Source: Pachyseris speciosa
Lineage: Eukaryota > Cnidaria > Anthozoa > Scleractinia > Pachyseridae
Length of the DNA: 64,000 nucleotides
Direction: 5' to 3'
Assembly (NCBI GenBank): GCA_016490735.1
Contig: JAEMWC010001359.1
Span: 22,501 to 86,500 of the forward strand
Positions within the stretch are counted from its first letter, which is position 1, and each line of letters starts with the position of its first letter. Positions 54,545-64,000 of the stretch are shown here, piece by piece. Position numbers and translations under genes: made by a program. The notes below the pieces were generated by a model. The model did no database searches, was not told where the DNA came from, and saw nothing but the letters and a program-made list of their open reading frames with translations.

Positions 54545-57500
54545 GTAAGTGGCCCGTATGCTTGTTTTCATTGCTATAGTTAATTAGTATACTAGCATTC
54601 TATTACGAATCCCGTTCTCTGATTGGCTACGCTACTCGCTATCTATTCAACAAATGGATTGCATGTTGCCGTGCGTCTGTTCAGTCAAAATGTGGTCAAA
54701 ATGTGGTAAAAACAAAGAAGTGGCACACGAGCCGCAGGCGAGTGTGTCACTGATGTTTTTTACCACATTTTGACGTCTTCTATGATCTATTACTGAACAG
54801 ACGCACGGCAACATGGAATCTATTTGTTTTATATGATAAAGAAACAAAATGAAAGCGAAAAACTTGTTTATTTTCCCATTTCTGGAAAAAAAAGTGGGTC
54901 GTGATGACGTAATCCGTGCATCTGTCCTCTAATAGATCATATCTAAGAACCAATCACAACGCGCGAACTATTCACCTTATGATATAATCTGTGATAGATA
55001 GTGAGTAGCGGTTGTCAACAAAATGGCGGCAGCTTCTTCGTGTTTTTAAAGTGTCTGCGAGGAGAAATTCAGATAATTAACTTGTTTAGTTTTGAACGAC
55101 TAGTAGATTTATACTAAAACAATCAGATTATTCGCTCTAGATTTAAATGCGTGATAGCTGATTCGGACTGCGCCCGCATCAGCTATCACGCGATAAAACT
55201 CTCGAGGTGGGGGTTTGCTGAAGAAGAAGCTTTTCTTTTGCTTTTAATTCTTTTTGCTTTTCTTTTTCTTTCTTTCTTTTTTTTTTTGTCCACTGAAATG
55301 CCTTATGAATACTAGTTCATACATTCTAAGCGGGCATGAATTCACTTTTAGAATTACCAGTTTAATTTTATGCAATCTCTCACAAATTTCAGCCTCGCCT
55401 GTAACATCGAGTCGTTTCGCCGCACACCAGATTCGTTTTACGACCAGCGGTATCACTCAGGAATTATACTTGATTTTAAAGCGTTGGATGGCGTCAAGCG
55501 TTATGCCAAATTTCGACTGATGCCGGCTGACGGGAGACCGGAAACAGGTTTGCTGTCAGAAGAAGATCAGAGGAATGTTTGGTAAGGGTTTGTACTGGTA
55601 GTCGCCATGCGTAAATGGCTGCTGTAAAAAATCGAAAGTGAATGCTCTTAACAGTGTCATAAGAACGCATCCGTTGTTAAGAAAAGACTGCAGGCAGTAA
55701 AGTTACGAGTCAGCAATTCCCTAACCTGCGATCAGGATCTATTTTCGTTTCGATGGTAAACCTTTCCGACATAAGAGCGATGCTTCAATTGGGCCTGATC
55801 GCAGGTAAGCACGCTAATTTCCCTGTGTTTTTGATAGGCAGAAAAGAAAAATGAAAATTCCAGACAAAAAACGCATATGGGGATAGCTAATAGTGGATAA
55901 CCTTGGCGAACAGAGCGATAAGAAAACTATCAAGAATTGGATACACCAACACCACAATCTTGCAACACACAACCATGAACTGAAATAAACTAATGTTTAA
56001 TTAATTAATTAATTAATTAATTAAGTAATTAAGTAATTAGAGAAAAATACACATATGCACTTAATAGATTGATTTTTAATCTACTAAGAATCGCACTCCG
56101 GCTAAAACTAATTCCTAATGGTGAAACTTCCTTCCTACAAATTTAATGGCCTTAATAGGACACTCAACAAAATTACTCAATTCTGATTGGTCGAGAGCAG
56201 TACAATTAATCTCAAATAGACTCCGCGGGGTACCTATTAAGCTAAGTTTAGTACACTCAACAAAATTATGTACTATAAATAAAAAATCGTACGACCTTCT
56301 CGTACAATTCGGGATTAATAGATACTCGTGATCTTGAAAGTTCTCAAATTTCACTCGCCTAAAGGCTCATGCAAGTTTGAGACTACTTTCAAAATCACTC
56401 GCGCCTATTAATCACGAATTGTACTCGAGGTCGTGCGACTTCCTATAGAAACTAATTCAATCCCAAAAATACAACCTTAAGCCTGGCAAACGAGGACACA
56501 TTGTTGCGGACAAAAATGTTTCCCTGTTTGCCTACGCGCGCAACATTTACCTTGTTGCGAGCACAAAATTTGTGTCCTCAACAAATGTTTTCCAGTTTGC
56601 GCAGTATGGAAACGTGACATTTGCGTTGTGTCCCGCTCGTTTGCTCACCCAAGAAACATCATGAGGAACAATGTATCCGCAACAATGTGTCCTCATTTCC
56701 CAGGGCCTTTAACCTAAGTAATTTTAAACTTAAACCATAACACTTAATTGAGTCTTGAAGGGTTGTCCAGTACACACGCACTGTATCGATCCGTAAAGGC
56801 GATGTGTCGATCCGTAAGGAGCGTACGGAGCGTAAACCTGGCAGACGATCCGTAAAGTGTAGCATACGCTTCGTAAATTGCATCTCATTAGTGGGACATT
56901 GAATATTTTCATGGATACTGTTGGTGTGGGTGGCCATACGTTTTGTCGATCCGTACGGAGCGTAAGCGTGGTAGTCTTTCCCATGGTAAAGTGTAGCATA
57001 CGCTTAACACATGCGGTTCCCCACGGATCTCACCCAACGTTGTCGCCCCTTGACACAAATATATCCACGGGGCCTAGAGAACACTTTTTAGTATTTGTCG
57101 TTCTAAAAAGAAAGCGTGGAACAACAATAACTACCAGTAGCTGGACCGAGAGTGAGTTTAGACAACGGGGTATTTTGCAACAAACGCATTATACAGATAT
57201 TTTTGAATACATGCACTAATTTTCGCTGTCAACTTGGACAGAAATAAACCCATAATATTCGCTTTCATGCTTACAGAAGGAAGTATTTGTATTGCTTGCT
57301 TGTTGCAGGATAGCTTGCATACAGACACTTCATTTGCCATTTAAGCCAGGGTTTCCTGTTTCGATTTCAGGTTTGCTTTCGAATGGCGCGCGGTCAAATG
57401 CAGCTTTTGAACGCACGCCATTAGAAAGCATAATCGAAGCCAAAAACCACAGACTCTGAATTGCCAAAATGAAGAGCCTTTAAGCTTGCCGGGCGCATTC

Positions 57501-60500
57501 TTCCATACTTTCATTATAATACATGGGGTATACATTCTTTCTGCCGCTTGTTTGCACTCGTATTTACATTTTCTATCAATTAATCCATAATTTCATTATA
57601 ATACATGACGCCAGTTTTGAAAACGCGTGATTTTCGTTTCACGCTTAAAGAACGAGGCATACAACATATATTCTTTCTGCCGCTTGTTTTCCCTCACTAG
57701 TGTCGTTGATACATGCATTACTTTCGCTTGTAAGGCGTATGATAGTGCATGAGGCGAGTTTTGAAAACGGGTGCTTTTCGGTTTCACGCTTAAAGAACGA
57801 GTTATGGTATATAATATACATTCTTTGTTGATACACGCATTATTTTAGCTTGTTGAAGAGGCGTATGATATTGCATGAGGCCGACTTTAAAAACGCGTGA
57901 TGTTCGGTTTCACGCTTAAAGAAAGAGGTATTCGCCACTTGCACATCTCCCATCATACACTTTGTTTGCCCCCCAAAAGTTTGCATAACCACTGTTTTCA
58001 ATTTCTCTTGGGACGTCCCGAGAGAAATTGAAAACAATGCTTATGCAAAATTTTGGGGGACAAACAAAGTGCATTATGGGAGATGTGGAAGTGGCGAATA
58101 CAATGTTAATTCTTTCTGCCGCCTGTTTACCGTACGAGTGTATGAGGGGTGATTTCCGCCAAAATTATGTTTCAAATTGTGTTATGCAGAATCTCCAATT
58201 TTTCTTACTGGCAATCAAATTCTTTTCTAAAGAGTTGGAACAGAAATTGAAACACCACAAAAGAAATTGAAGCAACAGAACAGAAATTAAAACATGAGAA
58301 GTGAAATAAAGACACTAAAACAGAAATTGGAGCAACAGAACAGAAATTACGAAACAATTAACAGCTGATCCAATTTCTGTTCTGTTGCTTCAATTTCTAT
58401 TCTGATGGGGGTGTGGCTCAAGTGGGGAACCGAGCAGAACCTGGGTAAGAACTAGTTCTACATTGTAATTTATGAACATACATGCGATGCCTAAGTCACG
58501 TATAGAAAATTAGTTCCTTGTTTGAAATGACCTTGTTTGAAACTACCTGCGGGGGAGGACTTTTAACCCAATGTATCTCCTTGTTAGAGGAGGTTAAAGA
58601 AATTATCGAGGGTCGGAGCAACACAACGACCAATTCCACAATGAATGGCAGTGAGACATCAGCCCGCTGTCATGCAAGTGAAAGAGAGGTTTCTCAGTTG
58701 GATCCAGGCAGAGCCACGCGCTCAAAGAATAATTCAAAATTTTAGGTCGCTGTTTTCGACTTTATACCAGCTAGATCTGTTCCCGGACCATCTTCGTCTG
58801 TAGGGAACAATTCATATAGGCTGCTCAAGGTGTATACAGGCGGAACACGATAGGAAATTCAAAGACCTTCAAAGTTTAGCTCTAACAAGGCACACATAGA
58901 CCTCCCTTTTCTGTATGAGATCGGGGGAGTATTTTTTTTTTCTTAGCAAGGGCTGGTTTTGTATTAGGTGCCATTTGTTCATTAGAATCTGTTTGAGATT
59001 CTAAAGGCACTGATGGGCGATATTCTGTAACAAACGGCAAAATTCGTTTGCGTGTTTTTTGTTTATTTTGTAGAGCCGACATTCTTTCACTATAATTAAC
59101 TCCCGACAGGGTCATATTCACAAGGTTATCTGGATAACATCTAAAATCTTTTTTGTTTAAATAGAGCAGAGTTTCCTTCAAATTTTTCTTTTGGAGAGTT
59201 AGTTCTAAGAACCGCCTTAGATAATTTGCCGACGCCTGAAGGGTGACAGGAGTTAAAATGCCAGCTGAAATGCGTGAATTGGAAGTGCGTGCGTACGTCA
59301 AGAATAGACTCCTTTTCGTCCTTTTCAAATCTCTCGCCCTTGTATAACCTTAGCATGTTCCATGATCGACATTTGGTCCTGAGACCGTAGAGTGTGCATT
59401 ATCTCTAGGTTGTTTTACATCATCGGTTTTTCTAGATTCTAGCTGTTTGATCCTGGTGAGTTTGATTTTGTTCCGCTGTACTCGCCGATAGTGAAACTCA
59501 ATGAGAGCGTCGACATATTTTTGCTCAGCGTTCTTTCATATCATGGTAATCTCCCTTTTAAATTCATCATCTGGCGCGATGTGTACTCTCGCGTTGTAAC
59601 GCAGAGTTTCTGGACAAGTTCCTTTTCCTTTTTCCCGGAGGGTGAATTGACGATCAATCAAAAACTGAAGCTGTTCCTCTGTAATACGGTAACGCGGTCT
59701 GCCTCGTTGACCGCTTAAGACCATCTCGGCAGTTCGAGCTGAAGAAGAGCAGCTATGAGCACGAACTTGATTCAGGTCTACGATCGTACCCAACGAATCT
59801 GCGTTTCTGTTTACAACATCGAGTAGCCAGTCCAGGCGAAATAGAGCTCTTCAGTCATAGAAGCCTGTGGATCTTTCAATACGTCTCCCGCAACATCTAG
59901 AATACTTCTCCGAAATAAATTCTCATCAGCGGCCATCTTGGGATCGGAATAAACTTTCATTTCGCGGGAAGATCATATATGTTCATAAATTATAATGTAG
60001 AACTAGTTCTTACCCATGTTCTGCTCGGTTCCCCATTTGAGCCACACCCCCATCAGAATAGAAATTGAAGCAACAGAACAGAAATTGGATCGGTTGTTAA
60101 TTGTTTCGTAATTTCTGTTCTGTTGCTCCAATTTCTGTTTTAGTGTCTTTATTTCACTTCTCATGTCTTAATTTCTGTTCTGTTGCTTCAATTTCTTCTG
60201 TGGTGTCTCAATTTCTGTTCCAACTCTTTAGAAAAGAATTTGATTGCCAGTAAGAAAAATTGGAGATTCTGTATAACACAATTTGAAACACAATTTTGGC
60301 GGAGATCACCCCTCATACGAGTGTTGTTGATACTCGTTTATTTTCGCTCGTTGAAGAGGCGTATGACAGTGCATGAAGTCGATTTTAAAAACACGTGATT
60401 TTCGGTTTCGTGCTCAGTAAAGAACGAGGTATCCAATATACATACATTCTTTCTTCCGGCTTGTCTATCGTACGAGTATTTTTGATACACGCATTGAGAT

Positions 60501-63348
60501 GCACTCCTGAGGTAATAATGAGATGCACGCTCCGTATGAGTTCAGCATACAGAGAGTAAGCAAGGTTGTCGATTCTTACGCAGCATATGGAGCGTAAGTA
60601 GAGCGTAGTAGTGGTATAGTAGTAGTCGTAGTAGTAAAAGACAAAAGATGCTGGGTGGAAGGGATAACCACGGCACCTGTAATGAAAACTCCTTAGTTGG
60701 TTATAGAAACCAAATGGTCTGCTGCAAGTTCTCCGCTGCAAGTTCTCGTGGAAGCGAAGAGCGAATTCATAAAGCGAATTCATAAAGCGAAGCGAAGCGA
60801 AGAGCAAATTCATAAAGGAATGAAGGAATAACGGTAATGGGGTACCAACTGTGCACATGACCACCAACTTTTTTCTTGAGTTGATGTGATCATGCATGAA
60901 CCAATGAAATGAATTAAAGTTGCATGTGCACTCCAGAGAGTAAACTCTCGAAGTAAGTCACACCGGGACTACTTTGTTAACAGCAGCATTTTGCTTTGTT
61001 AGCCTTGCATTTTAATAAACAATAGAATTCTCCTTTCTTCAGCTTCCTCTTTATTTTCCACGAGTTCCTCTCCGATTAAACGTTGTGAATACTCAGCAAG
61101 GCATTAAAAGAAGAAGGGACTTTTTAAGCAAACTTCCTTTGCTGACAATTTTATATTCTTGATGCATTGCGAACAAAATAATCTAAATTTCACAAAACAT
61201 GGTGTGACCCCCTTCCCCAACTGGAACGAGGCATACCAGTTGGCTGTTTTACAAGGCTGCCAGAATTTGACTGAGCTTGTGATCGACCAGAGCAAGACCT
61301 GACCACACGGGAGTCCGTCACCTTATAATTAACAAGATACTCGACCACCATGTCTTGAACTGTAATACGCGATAAACTAAGTAATACTGAATTCGGAAAT
61401 TATTTATCTGCAGGGATCATTCGAGACTTTCGTCAGAAACGAGAGAAAAAGATTATTTGATGCAAGAGTTCAAAGACAGGCTTTCCCGTGGACCCTTGAA
61501 GTACAAACTTCAGTTGGCTTTGCACGAGGCCCGATCAGATGACCCAGCAGAAATCCTGAATATAGCGAGGATTTGGGACGAAGGCACTCATCCTTGGTTG
61601 GACTTAGCTGACATCACATTAACGACCCTCCTCAGCCCGAATGCTACGGAACAATTGGCTTTCAATACTGGTAATCTCTCGGCTTGTCTTGATTTTTTAC
61701 CCATTCATTCTCAGTACCATTCTAACTGCATAGCTCACTTAAGAAAGGAGGTCTACGCAAGGACCTACAAAAATCGATCTGCCAGGAGAGCGAACCAAGA
61801 ACCGGATCACGTGGCCAAGTACATTATCAGCGTAGAGACTGGGAGCCAGGCGAGAGCTGGAACTGATGGAAACATTTCTGTGTCGTTAACAGGTAAAGTT
61901 TTAAGTGCCCATGACACGATTTTTTTTTTGCTCGTTTTCAATTTTTGAACATGTATGAAAAACGACTTGAAGTTTAAAAACTGCTCAAATCTTCGAAGCA
62001 GTCATTTTTGAGCGCCATTTAACCTCCAAAGTGTCTTAGAGACTGGGATCTAACTTAAAGCATTCACACACCCGGTGTGACGTCACACCGGGTGCCGCAA
62101 AGATGTCATGCTGTTGCTCGGTTCAGCATTTTGGTTGAATGAAAATGTCGAGCGATACAAATTATTCAGCAACGTCGGACTATTAGTGCAACTCTTCATA
62201 CTGGACGCTCTTTCTCTCTTTGTCCGCACTAGCACTGTTGACGGTGGATAACGGTTCACAGTGTTACGTCACAGATATGTGTCACGTGATGTTTTGGCCG
62301 CACGATTCACAGGCACTTTCGAGGCAAAATAGCGCGTATTTTGAACGCGAAAAAAGGCTTTTCAGGAATTTTAAAAAGCTCTACACATCCAAGTCGTTTT
62401 TCATACATGTTGATTTATTAAAAATGGGGGAAAAATTTTCGTGTCATATGCACTTTAACTGATTGATTGTTACCTAACTGTATACTGATGAGAGTCTATT
62501 ACGTCAACGTCTATAGCGTCATTCGCACGTCCATTTACACGTGCTGGTGCCCCGGAACGTGGATGGCATGACCCTAATAGCGGCGGTTCAAGAATCAAGA
62601 CGCTAAAACATTCTAGGTGCAGTTGGTGAATTGCTTTTAGTTTCTTTTTCATCGTTATTGTAACCTTGAGAATCAAAGATGGGTTAAAATGTTAGAAGCC
62701 TTATAGAACTGAACTATCGATAGTTCGCTACACTATCCCGATTGTTATCGATGTTTCATTTTCACTATCGATCCATCGCTATCGCAGCGTTAATATCGCG
62801 ATCAATTGATAGTTCGATGTATTGTTGTAGTCTTAGCTTGACTTCAACTAGTTTTCTTTTCCGCACGCGGGATTCATGAACCTCAGAGATCTAATAAATA
62901 TCTTACTAACCTCGTTTTCTCGGTCCCGGTACTGTAAGTTGCGATCCTCGTTGGGCCATAAATCAACGGGGAAAAATTCGGGTCGTAACTAACTGGACGG
63001 ACCTCGAACTCGGTTAGTAAGAGGTATATACAGTGTTTATGTTTACGTTTTCAATGCAAATAATTTATTAACAATTACTTCTAGGAACGAAAGGCAAAAC
63101 AGAGAAAATGAAGCTCAGTTCCTGGAGAAATGATACTGAAGCAGGACACATGCATCAGTACACGGTGCAAACGATGGATGTTGGAGAAGTTCTACTGATC
63201 CAACTTTATAAAGGTGATAACGGCTGGTGGAAGAACACTGATTTGTTCGTCAACAAGGTCTCAGTGACAAGCTCTACGCAAGACAAAACTTTCGAATTTC
63301 CATGTTATCGCCGGGTGGTGTCCGATGTGACTATTTTTCAAGGAACAG
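53178..63348 (+). CDS. Allene oxide synthase-lipoxygenase (AOS-LOX) fusion-type gene, 5' six coding exons (3' partial)
   Basis: In corals this fusion protein has a C-terminal lipoxygenase that makes a fatty-acid hydroperoxide and an N-terminal catalase-related haem domain that converts it (allene oxide or short aldehydes). Exons: 53178-53184, 53754-53833, 54123-54544, 55393-55581, 61414-61892, 63085-63348, giving 480 complete codons with phases 1,0,2,2,1,1. The first coding exon is only ATGGAAT; joined to the next it gives MEWKNFGYDIYKE, like the start of the Plexaura enzyme. The haem domain spans residues 1 to ~358 and the PLAT domain ~368-480. Key residues: distal His65 kept, Ile64 before it (Thr in the Plexaura enzyme), Ser135 where Asn is expected, Arg343-xxx-Tyr347 as proximal ligand. 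Lipoxygenase catalytic exons must lie beyond 64000. Whether the product is AOS, hydroperoxide lyase or something else cannot be told. Confidence 0.92.
54588..55020. mobile_element. Palindromic MITE in AOS-LOX intron 3
   Basis: Inner arms TTGCCGTGCGTCTGTTCA (54665) and TGAACAGACGCACGGCAA (54793) with ATGTGGTAAAAA / TTTTTTACCACAT inside. Outer pieces GCTACTCGCTATCTATT (54628) and ATAGATAGTGAGTAGC (54992). CACTCGCCTGCGGCTCG-type centre near 54735. No target duplication could be fixed. Confidence 0.75.
55393..61892 (+). CDS. AOS-LOX exons 4-5: rest of haem domain and start of PLAT
   Basis: Exon 4 (55393-55581) starts CNIESFRRTPDSFYDQRYHS and ends SEEDQRNV plus TG, completed to Trp by the first G of exon 5. 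Exon 5 (61414-61892) carries KDRLSRGPLKYKLQLALHEA, WDEGTHPWLDLADI and LSPNATEQLAFN, all characteristic of the catalase-related AOS family, then HLRKEVYARTY with the Arg-x-x-x-Tyr that ligates haem iron (Tyr347). It continues with the PLAT opening SVETGSQARAGTDGNISV. The intron between them is 5.8 kb and is full of repeats, including a 2.18-kb transposon with long inverted ends. Confidence 0.9.
55734..55806. mobile_element. 73-bp mini-element made of both outer ends of the 3.26-kb element
   Basis: Perfect inverted termini ACCTGCGATCAGG / CCTGATCGCAGGT. The left half continues CTATTTTCGTTTCGATGGTAAA, as the right end at 37862-37917 does. The right half, CGACATAAGAGCGATGCTTC then AATTGGGCC, matches the left end at 34670-34715. 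No clear target duplication. Confidence 0.85.
55982..56040. repeat. (TTAA/AATT)n run
   Basis: ATTAATTAATTAATTAATTAAG-type simple repeat in AOS-LOX intron 4. Confidence 0.9.
56150..56460. mobile_element. Palindrome-rich MITE in AOS-LOX intron 4
   Basis: Inverted words include CACTCAACAAAATTA / AATTTTG, TCGTACGACCTTCTCGTACAATT with AATTGTACTCGAGGTCGTGCGA, and ATTAATAGATACTCGTGA with TCACTCGCGCCTATTAAT. Ends not fixed. Confidence 0.55.
56481..56708. mobile_element. MITE flanked by TTAA (GCCTGGCAAACGAGGACACA …)
   Basis: TTAA at 56477-56480 and 56709-56712. Ends GCCTGG(C)AAACGAGGACACATTG and CAATGTGTCCTCATTTCCCAGG are inverted. The interior repeats CAACAAATG/CATTTG and TTGTTGCG words. 228 bp. 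Confidence 0.78.
56760..57010. repeat. GATCCGTAAG/GGAGCGTA repeat cluster
   Basis: Repeated CGATCCGTA, GGAGCGTAC and GTAAAGTGTAGCATACGCTT words in direct and inverted order. The same words reappear at 60525-60610 on the far side of the transposon. Probably one decayed element. 57010-57530 has nothing recognised. Confidence 0.6.
57535..58134. repeat. Satellite-like tandem array, left part, with an internal palindrome
   Basis: Units of about 130 bp share CGGTTTCACGCTTAAAGAACGAGG, in parts, ATACATTCTTTCTGCCGCTTG and GATACACGCATTA…GGCGTATGATA.TGCATGAGGC. At least three units lie before 57925. A 176-bp palindrome (57927-58102), centred on GGGACGTCCC at 58010-58020, with ends GTATTCGCCACTT / AAGTGGCGAATAC, has been inserted in the last unit. 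The array resumes after 60317. Confidence 0.8.
58882..59356 (-). pseudogene. Reverse-transcriptase C-terminal fragment (Penelope-like suspected)
   Basis: The frame 59356-59141 (YKGERFEKDEKESILDVRTHF, FNSCHPSGV, LRTNSPKEKFEGN) runs into frame 59328-58882 (RCYPDNLVNMTLSGVNYSER, KTRKRILPFVTEYRPSVP). This order is seen in Penelope/Neptune-type polyproteins, where a VTEYRP-like motif precedes the GIY-YIG region. A frameshift and loss of the following ISYRKGxSLKD-type motif mark it as dead. Confidence 0.5.
59536..59940 (-). pseudogene. HTH-containing transposase N-terminus, truncated
   Basis: An ATG frame from about 59935 encodes ENLFRRSILDVAGDVLKD and MTEELYFAWTGYS up to a stop at about 59812. 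The next frame, 59793-59536, has LSGQRGRPRYRITEEQLQFL followed by QFTLRE, the start of a helix-turn-helix found before integrase-type cores in eukaryotic transposases. The HTH breaks off after that and no catalytic core follows. Confidence 0.5.
60324..60500. repeat. Satellite-like tandem array, right part
   Basis: Resumes the units of 57535-58134: GTTGATACTCG.TTATTTTCGCTCG, GGCGTATGACAGTGCATGAAG, GATTTTCGGTTTCGTGCT and ATACATTCTTTCTTCCGGCTTG. It directly follows the right copy of the CGAGTG target duplication. Confidence 0.8.
60500..61413. other. End of AOS-LOX intron 4, little recognised
   Basis: Contains a GTAGTAG-rich bit (60605-60640), a GCGAAGCGAAGCGAA repeat (60775-60805) and otherwise unremarkable sequence before the exon-5 acceptor TTATCTGCAG. 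Confidence 0.5.
62069..62094. promoter_or_regulatory. 26-bp perfect palindrome with TGACGTCA core
   Basis: CACCCGGTGTGAC followed by its exact reverse complement, in AOS-LOX intron 5. The centre is the full CRE/ATF octamer TGACGTCA. It may be the core of an old palindromic element or a genuine binding site; no function is shown. Surrounding 61893-62690 has no other recognised feature. Confidence 0.55.
62690..62830. repeat. TATCGAT-rich segment
   Basis: Dense TATCGAT/ACTATCG/GATCGAT words in both orientations in AOS-LOX intron 5, likely a small element; ends not fixed. Confidence 0.5.
62900..63026. mobile_element. 127-bp MITE (ATCTTACTAACC … GGTTAGTAAGAGGT)
   Basis: Inverted ends TCTTACTAACCTCGTTTTC…GAACTCGGTTAGTAAGA with inner TCGTTGGGCCATAAATCAACGGGG. 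It sits 58 bp before the exon-6 acceptor. Confidence 0.75.
63085..63348 (+). CDS. AOS-LOX exon 6: PLAT/LH2 domain
   Basis: This exon is joined in phase 1 to exon 5 (Gly codon split). It encodes TKGKTEKMKLSSWRND, AGHMHQYTVQTMDVGEVLLIQL, GWWKNTDLFVNKV and FEFPCYRRVVSDVTIF, the beta-sandwich pattern of the lipoxygenase PLAT domain, which in coral LOX gives calcium-dependent membrane binding. It ends in phase 1 at 63348 before GTACTT. No further coding exon was recognised in 63349-64000. Confidence 0.9.
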
Positions 63349-64000
63349 GTACTTTAATCTGCAATTCTTCCTGAGTACATCCTTCCTCTGTGATTTCAAA
63401 ATCATAGTAGCCCCTTAATCACAAGTTGAACACCCGCTCTGACTCCTTTCTTGCCAAACTCTTTGTAAACTAGACATTCTTTTGTACCTGCATGTTAGTT
63501 TTTCTTAATGAACTGTTGTTCATTGAATATTTATAGACTTTCAATTGAAATCTTACTTGGGCTTGATAATGACTTTCAATAAGGGGATTCATGCTTACGT
63601 CATTGTTTACATTTTTGCTCATTTGCATACGGCTTTGTTTACAGCAGCTAAAGAGCTAGTGAAATTTAATACATTGTTAAATTTTTAGCTCTTTAGGTGT
63701 AGTATTCAAGGAGATGTTGTCTTCCAAAAACTGCAAAATTTCTGGGTGGCAAAAGCACTAATGAGCTCATACATTCTTTGCAAAATTTTGAGTTTTTAAA
63801 CCCGCGTTGCACAAAAAGTATTCAATGCTATGACCTTTCAATATTCAGAACTGATTTATTTGTGGCTCCATCAGAAACTGAATTGTTCATGCTAATGAGG
63901 CAAATATTGTAAACAAGGATTCCCCTATACTGACTGAACGTCGAAGCGCCAGTTTTTAAGATTCTTAAAGGGAACCTCCACTCTTACAACAAACTCACGC
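63349..64000 (+). other. AOS-LOX intron 6 (start), no exon recognised
   Basis: Begins GTACTT. A small inverted pair, TTTAGCTCTTTAGGTG / GCAGCTAAAGAGCTAG, lies at 63645-63700. The next expected coding sequence (start of the lipoxygenase catalytic domain) was not found. Confidence 0.6.

Larger units (their letters stand above)
58141..60317 (-). mobile_element. 2.18-kb DNA transposon with long inverted ends and 6-bp TSD (IS3EU-like suspected)
   Basis: Ends TATGAGGGGTGAT…ATCACCCCTCATA are perfect inverts. CGAGTG is duplicated at 58135-58140 and 60318-60323. The inverted arms are about 340 bp (58141-58480 and 59985-60317) and contain many CAGAAATTGAAGCAACAGAA-type tandem words. The interior has an HTH-type frame (59793-59536) and an unrelated reverse-transcriptase fragment (59356-58882). 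The 6-bp duplication, TAT- start and HTH type fit IS3EU elements as I know them, but no integrase-like core was found, so it is non-autonomous or chimeric. Confidence 0.78.

Overview
The window looks like nuclear DNA of an anthozoan cnidarian, most likely a coral. It is AT-rich and intron-rich, with small exons, GT-AG introns, dense transposon remnants and no operons. The strongest taxonomic clue is a catalase-related haem domain joined to a PLAT domain (AOS-LOX type), a fusion known from corals. The species cannot be named from this sequence.

Two host genes are well supported, both on the + strand. (1) Positions 3942-26906 carry 15 exons encoding the last ~691 residues of a BRCA2 orthologue: OB1, the Tower inserted in OB2, OB3 and a basic/proline-rich tail. 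The BRC repeats and helical domain are not visible and probably lie upstream. (2) Positions 53178-63348 carry the first six coding exons (480 complete codons) of an AOS-LOX fusion: the whole catalase-like domain plus the PLAT domain. The lipoxygenase catalytic domain lies beyond the window. A weak gene-like stretch sits on the - strand at 49.9-50.26 kb.

Nearly everything else is mobile-element debris. BRCA2 introns hold a CR1/L2-like LINE 3' end (4.5-5.3 kb), a tandem array of tRNA-derived units (12.0-13.0 kb), a Ty3/gypsy remnant (13.45-19.2 kb) split by a long L1/Tx1-type reverse-transcriptase copy, a second decayed L1/Tx1 copy (20.6-22.9 kb) and several TIR elements. The 26-kb intergenic region holds a near-perfect 2-kb fold-back element (30.0-32.0 kb), a DIRS-like retroelement (33.5-39.6 kb) interrupted by a 3.26-kb TIR element, nested TIR elements (39.8-41.2 kb and 47.7-49.6 kb), LINE fragments and a set of very short MULE-like elements. 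The 5.8-kb fourth intron of the AOS-LOX gene holds a satellite-like array split by a 2.18-kb element with long inverted ends and a 6-bp target duplication.

The most notable observations are: an AOS-LOX-type protein that keeps the haem-ligating Tyr and distal His but has Ser where Asn is expected and Ile where Thr precedes the His; BRCA2 splice oddities (probable GC-AG intron, 28-nt exon, AGAG acceptors); three MULE-like elements of 313, 70 and 56 bp; a 73-bp element made of only the outer ends of the 3.26-kb element; and several Russian-doll insertions whose order can be read from target duplications.
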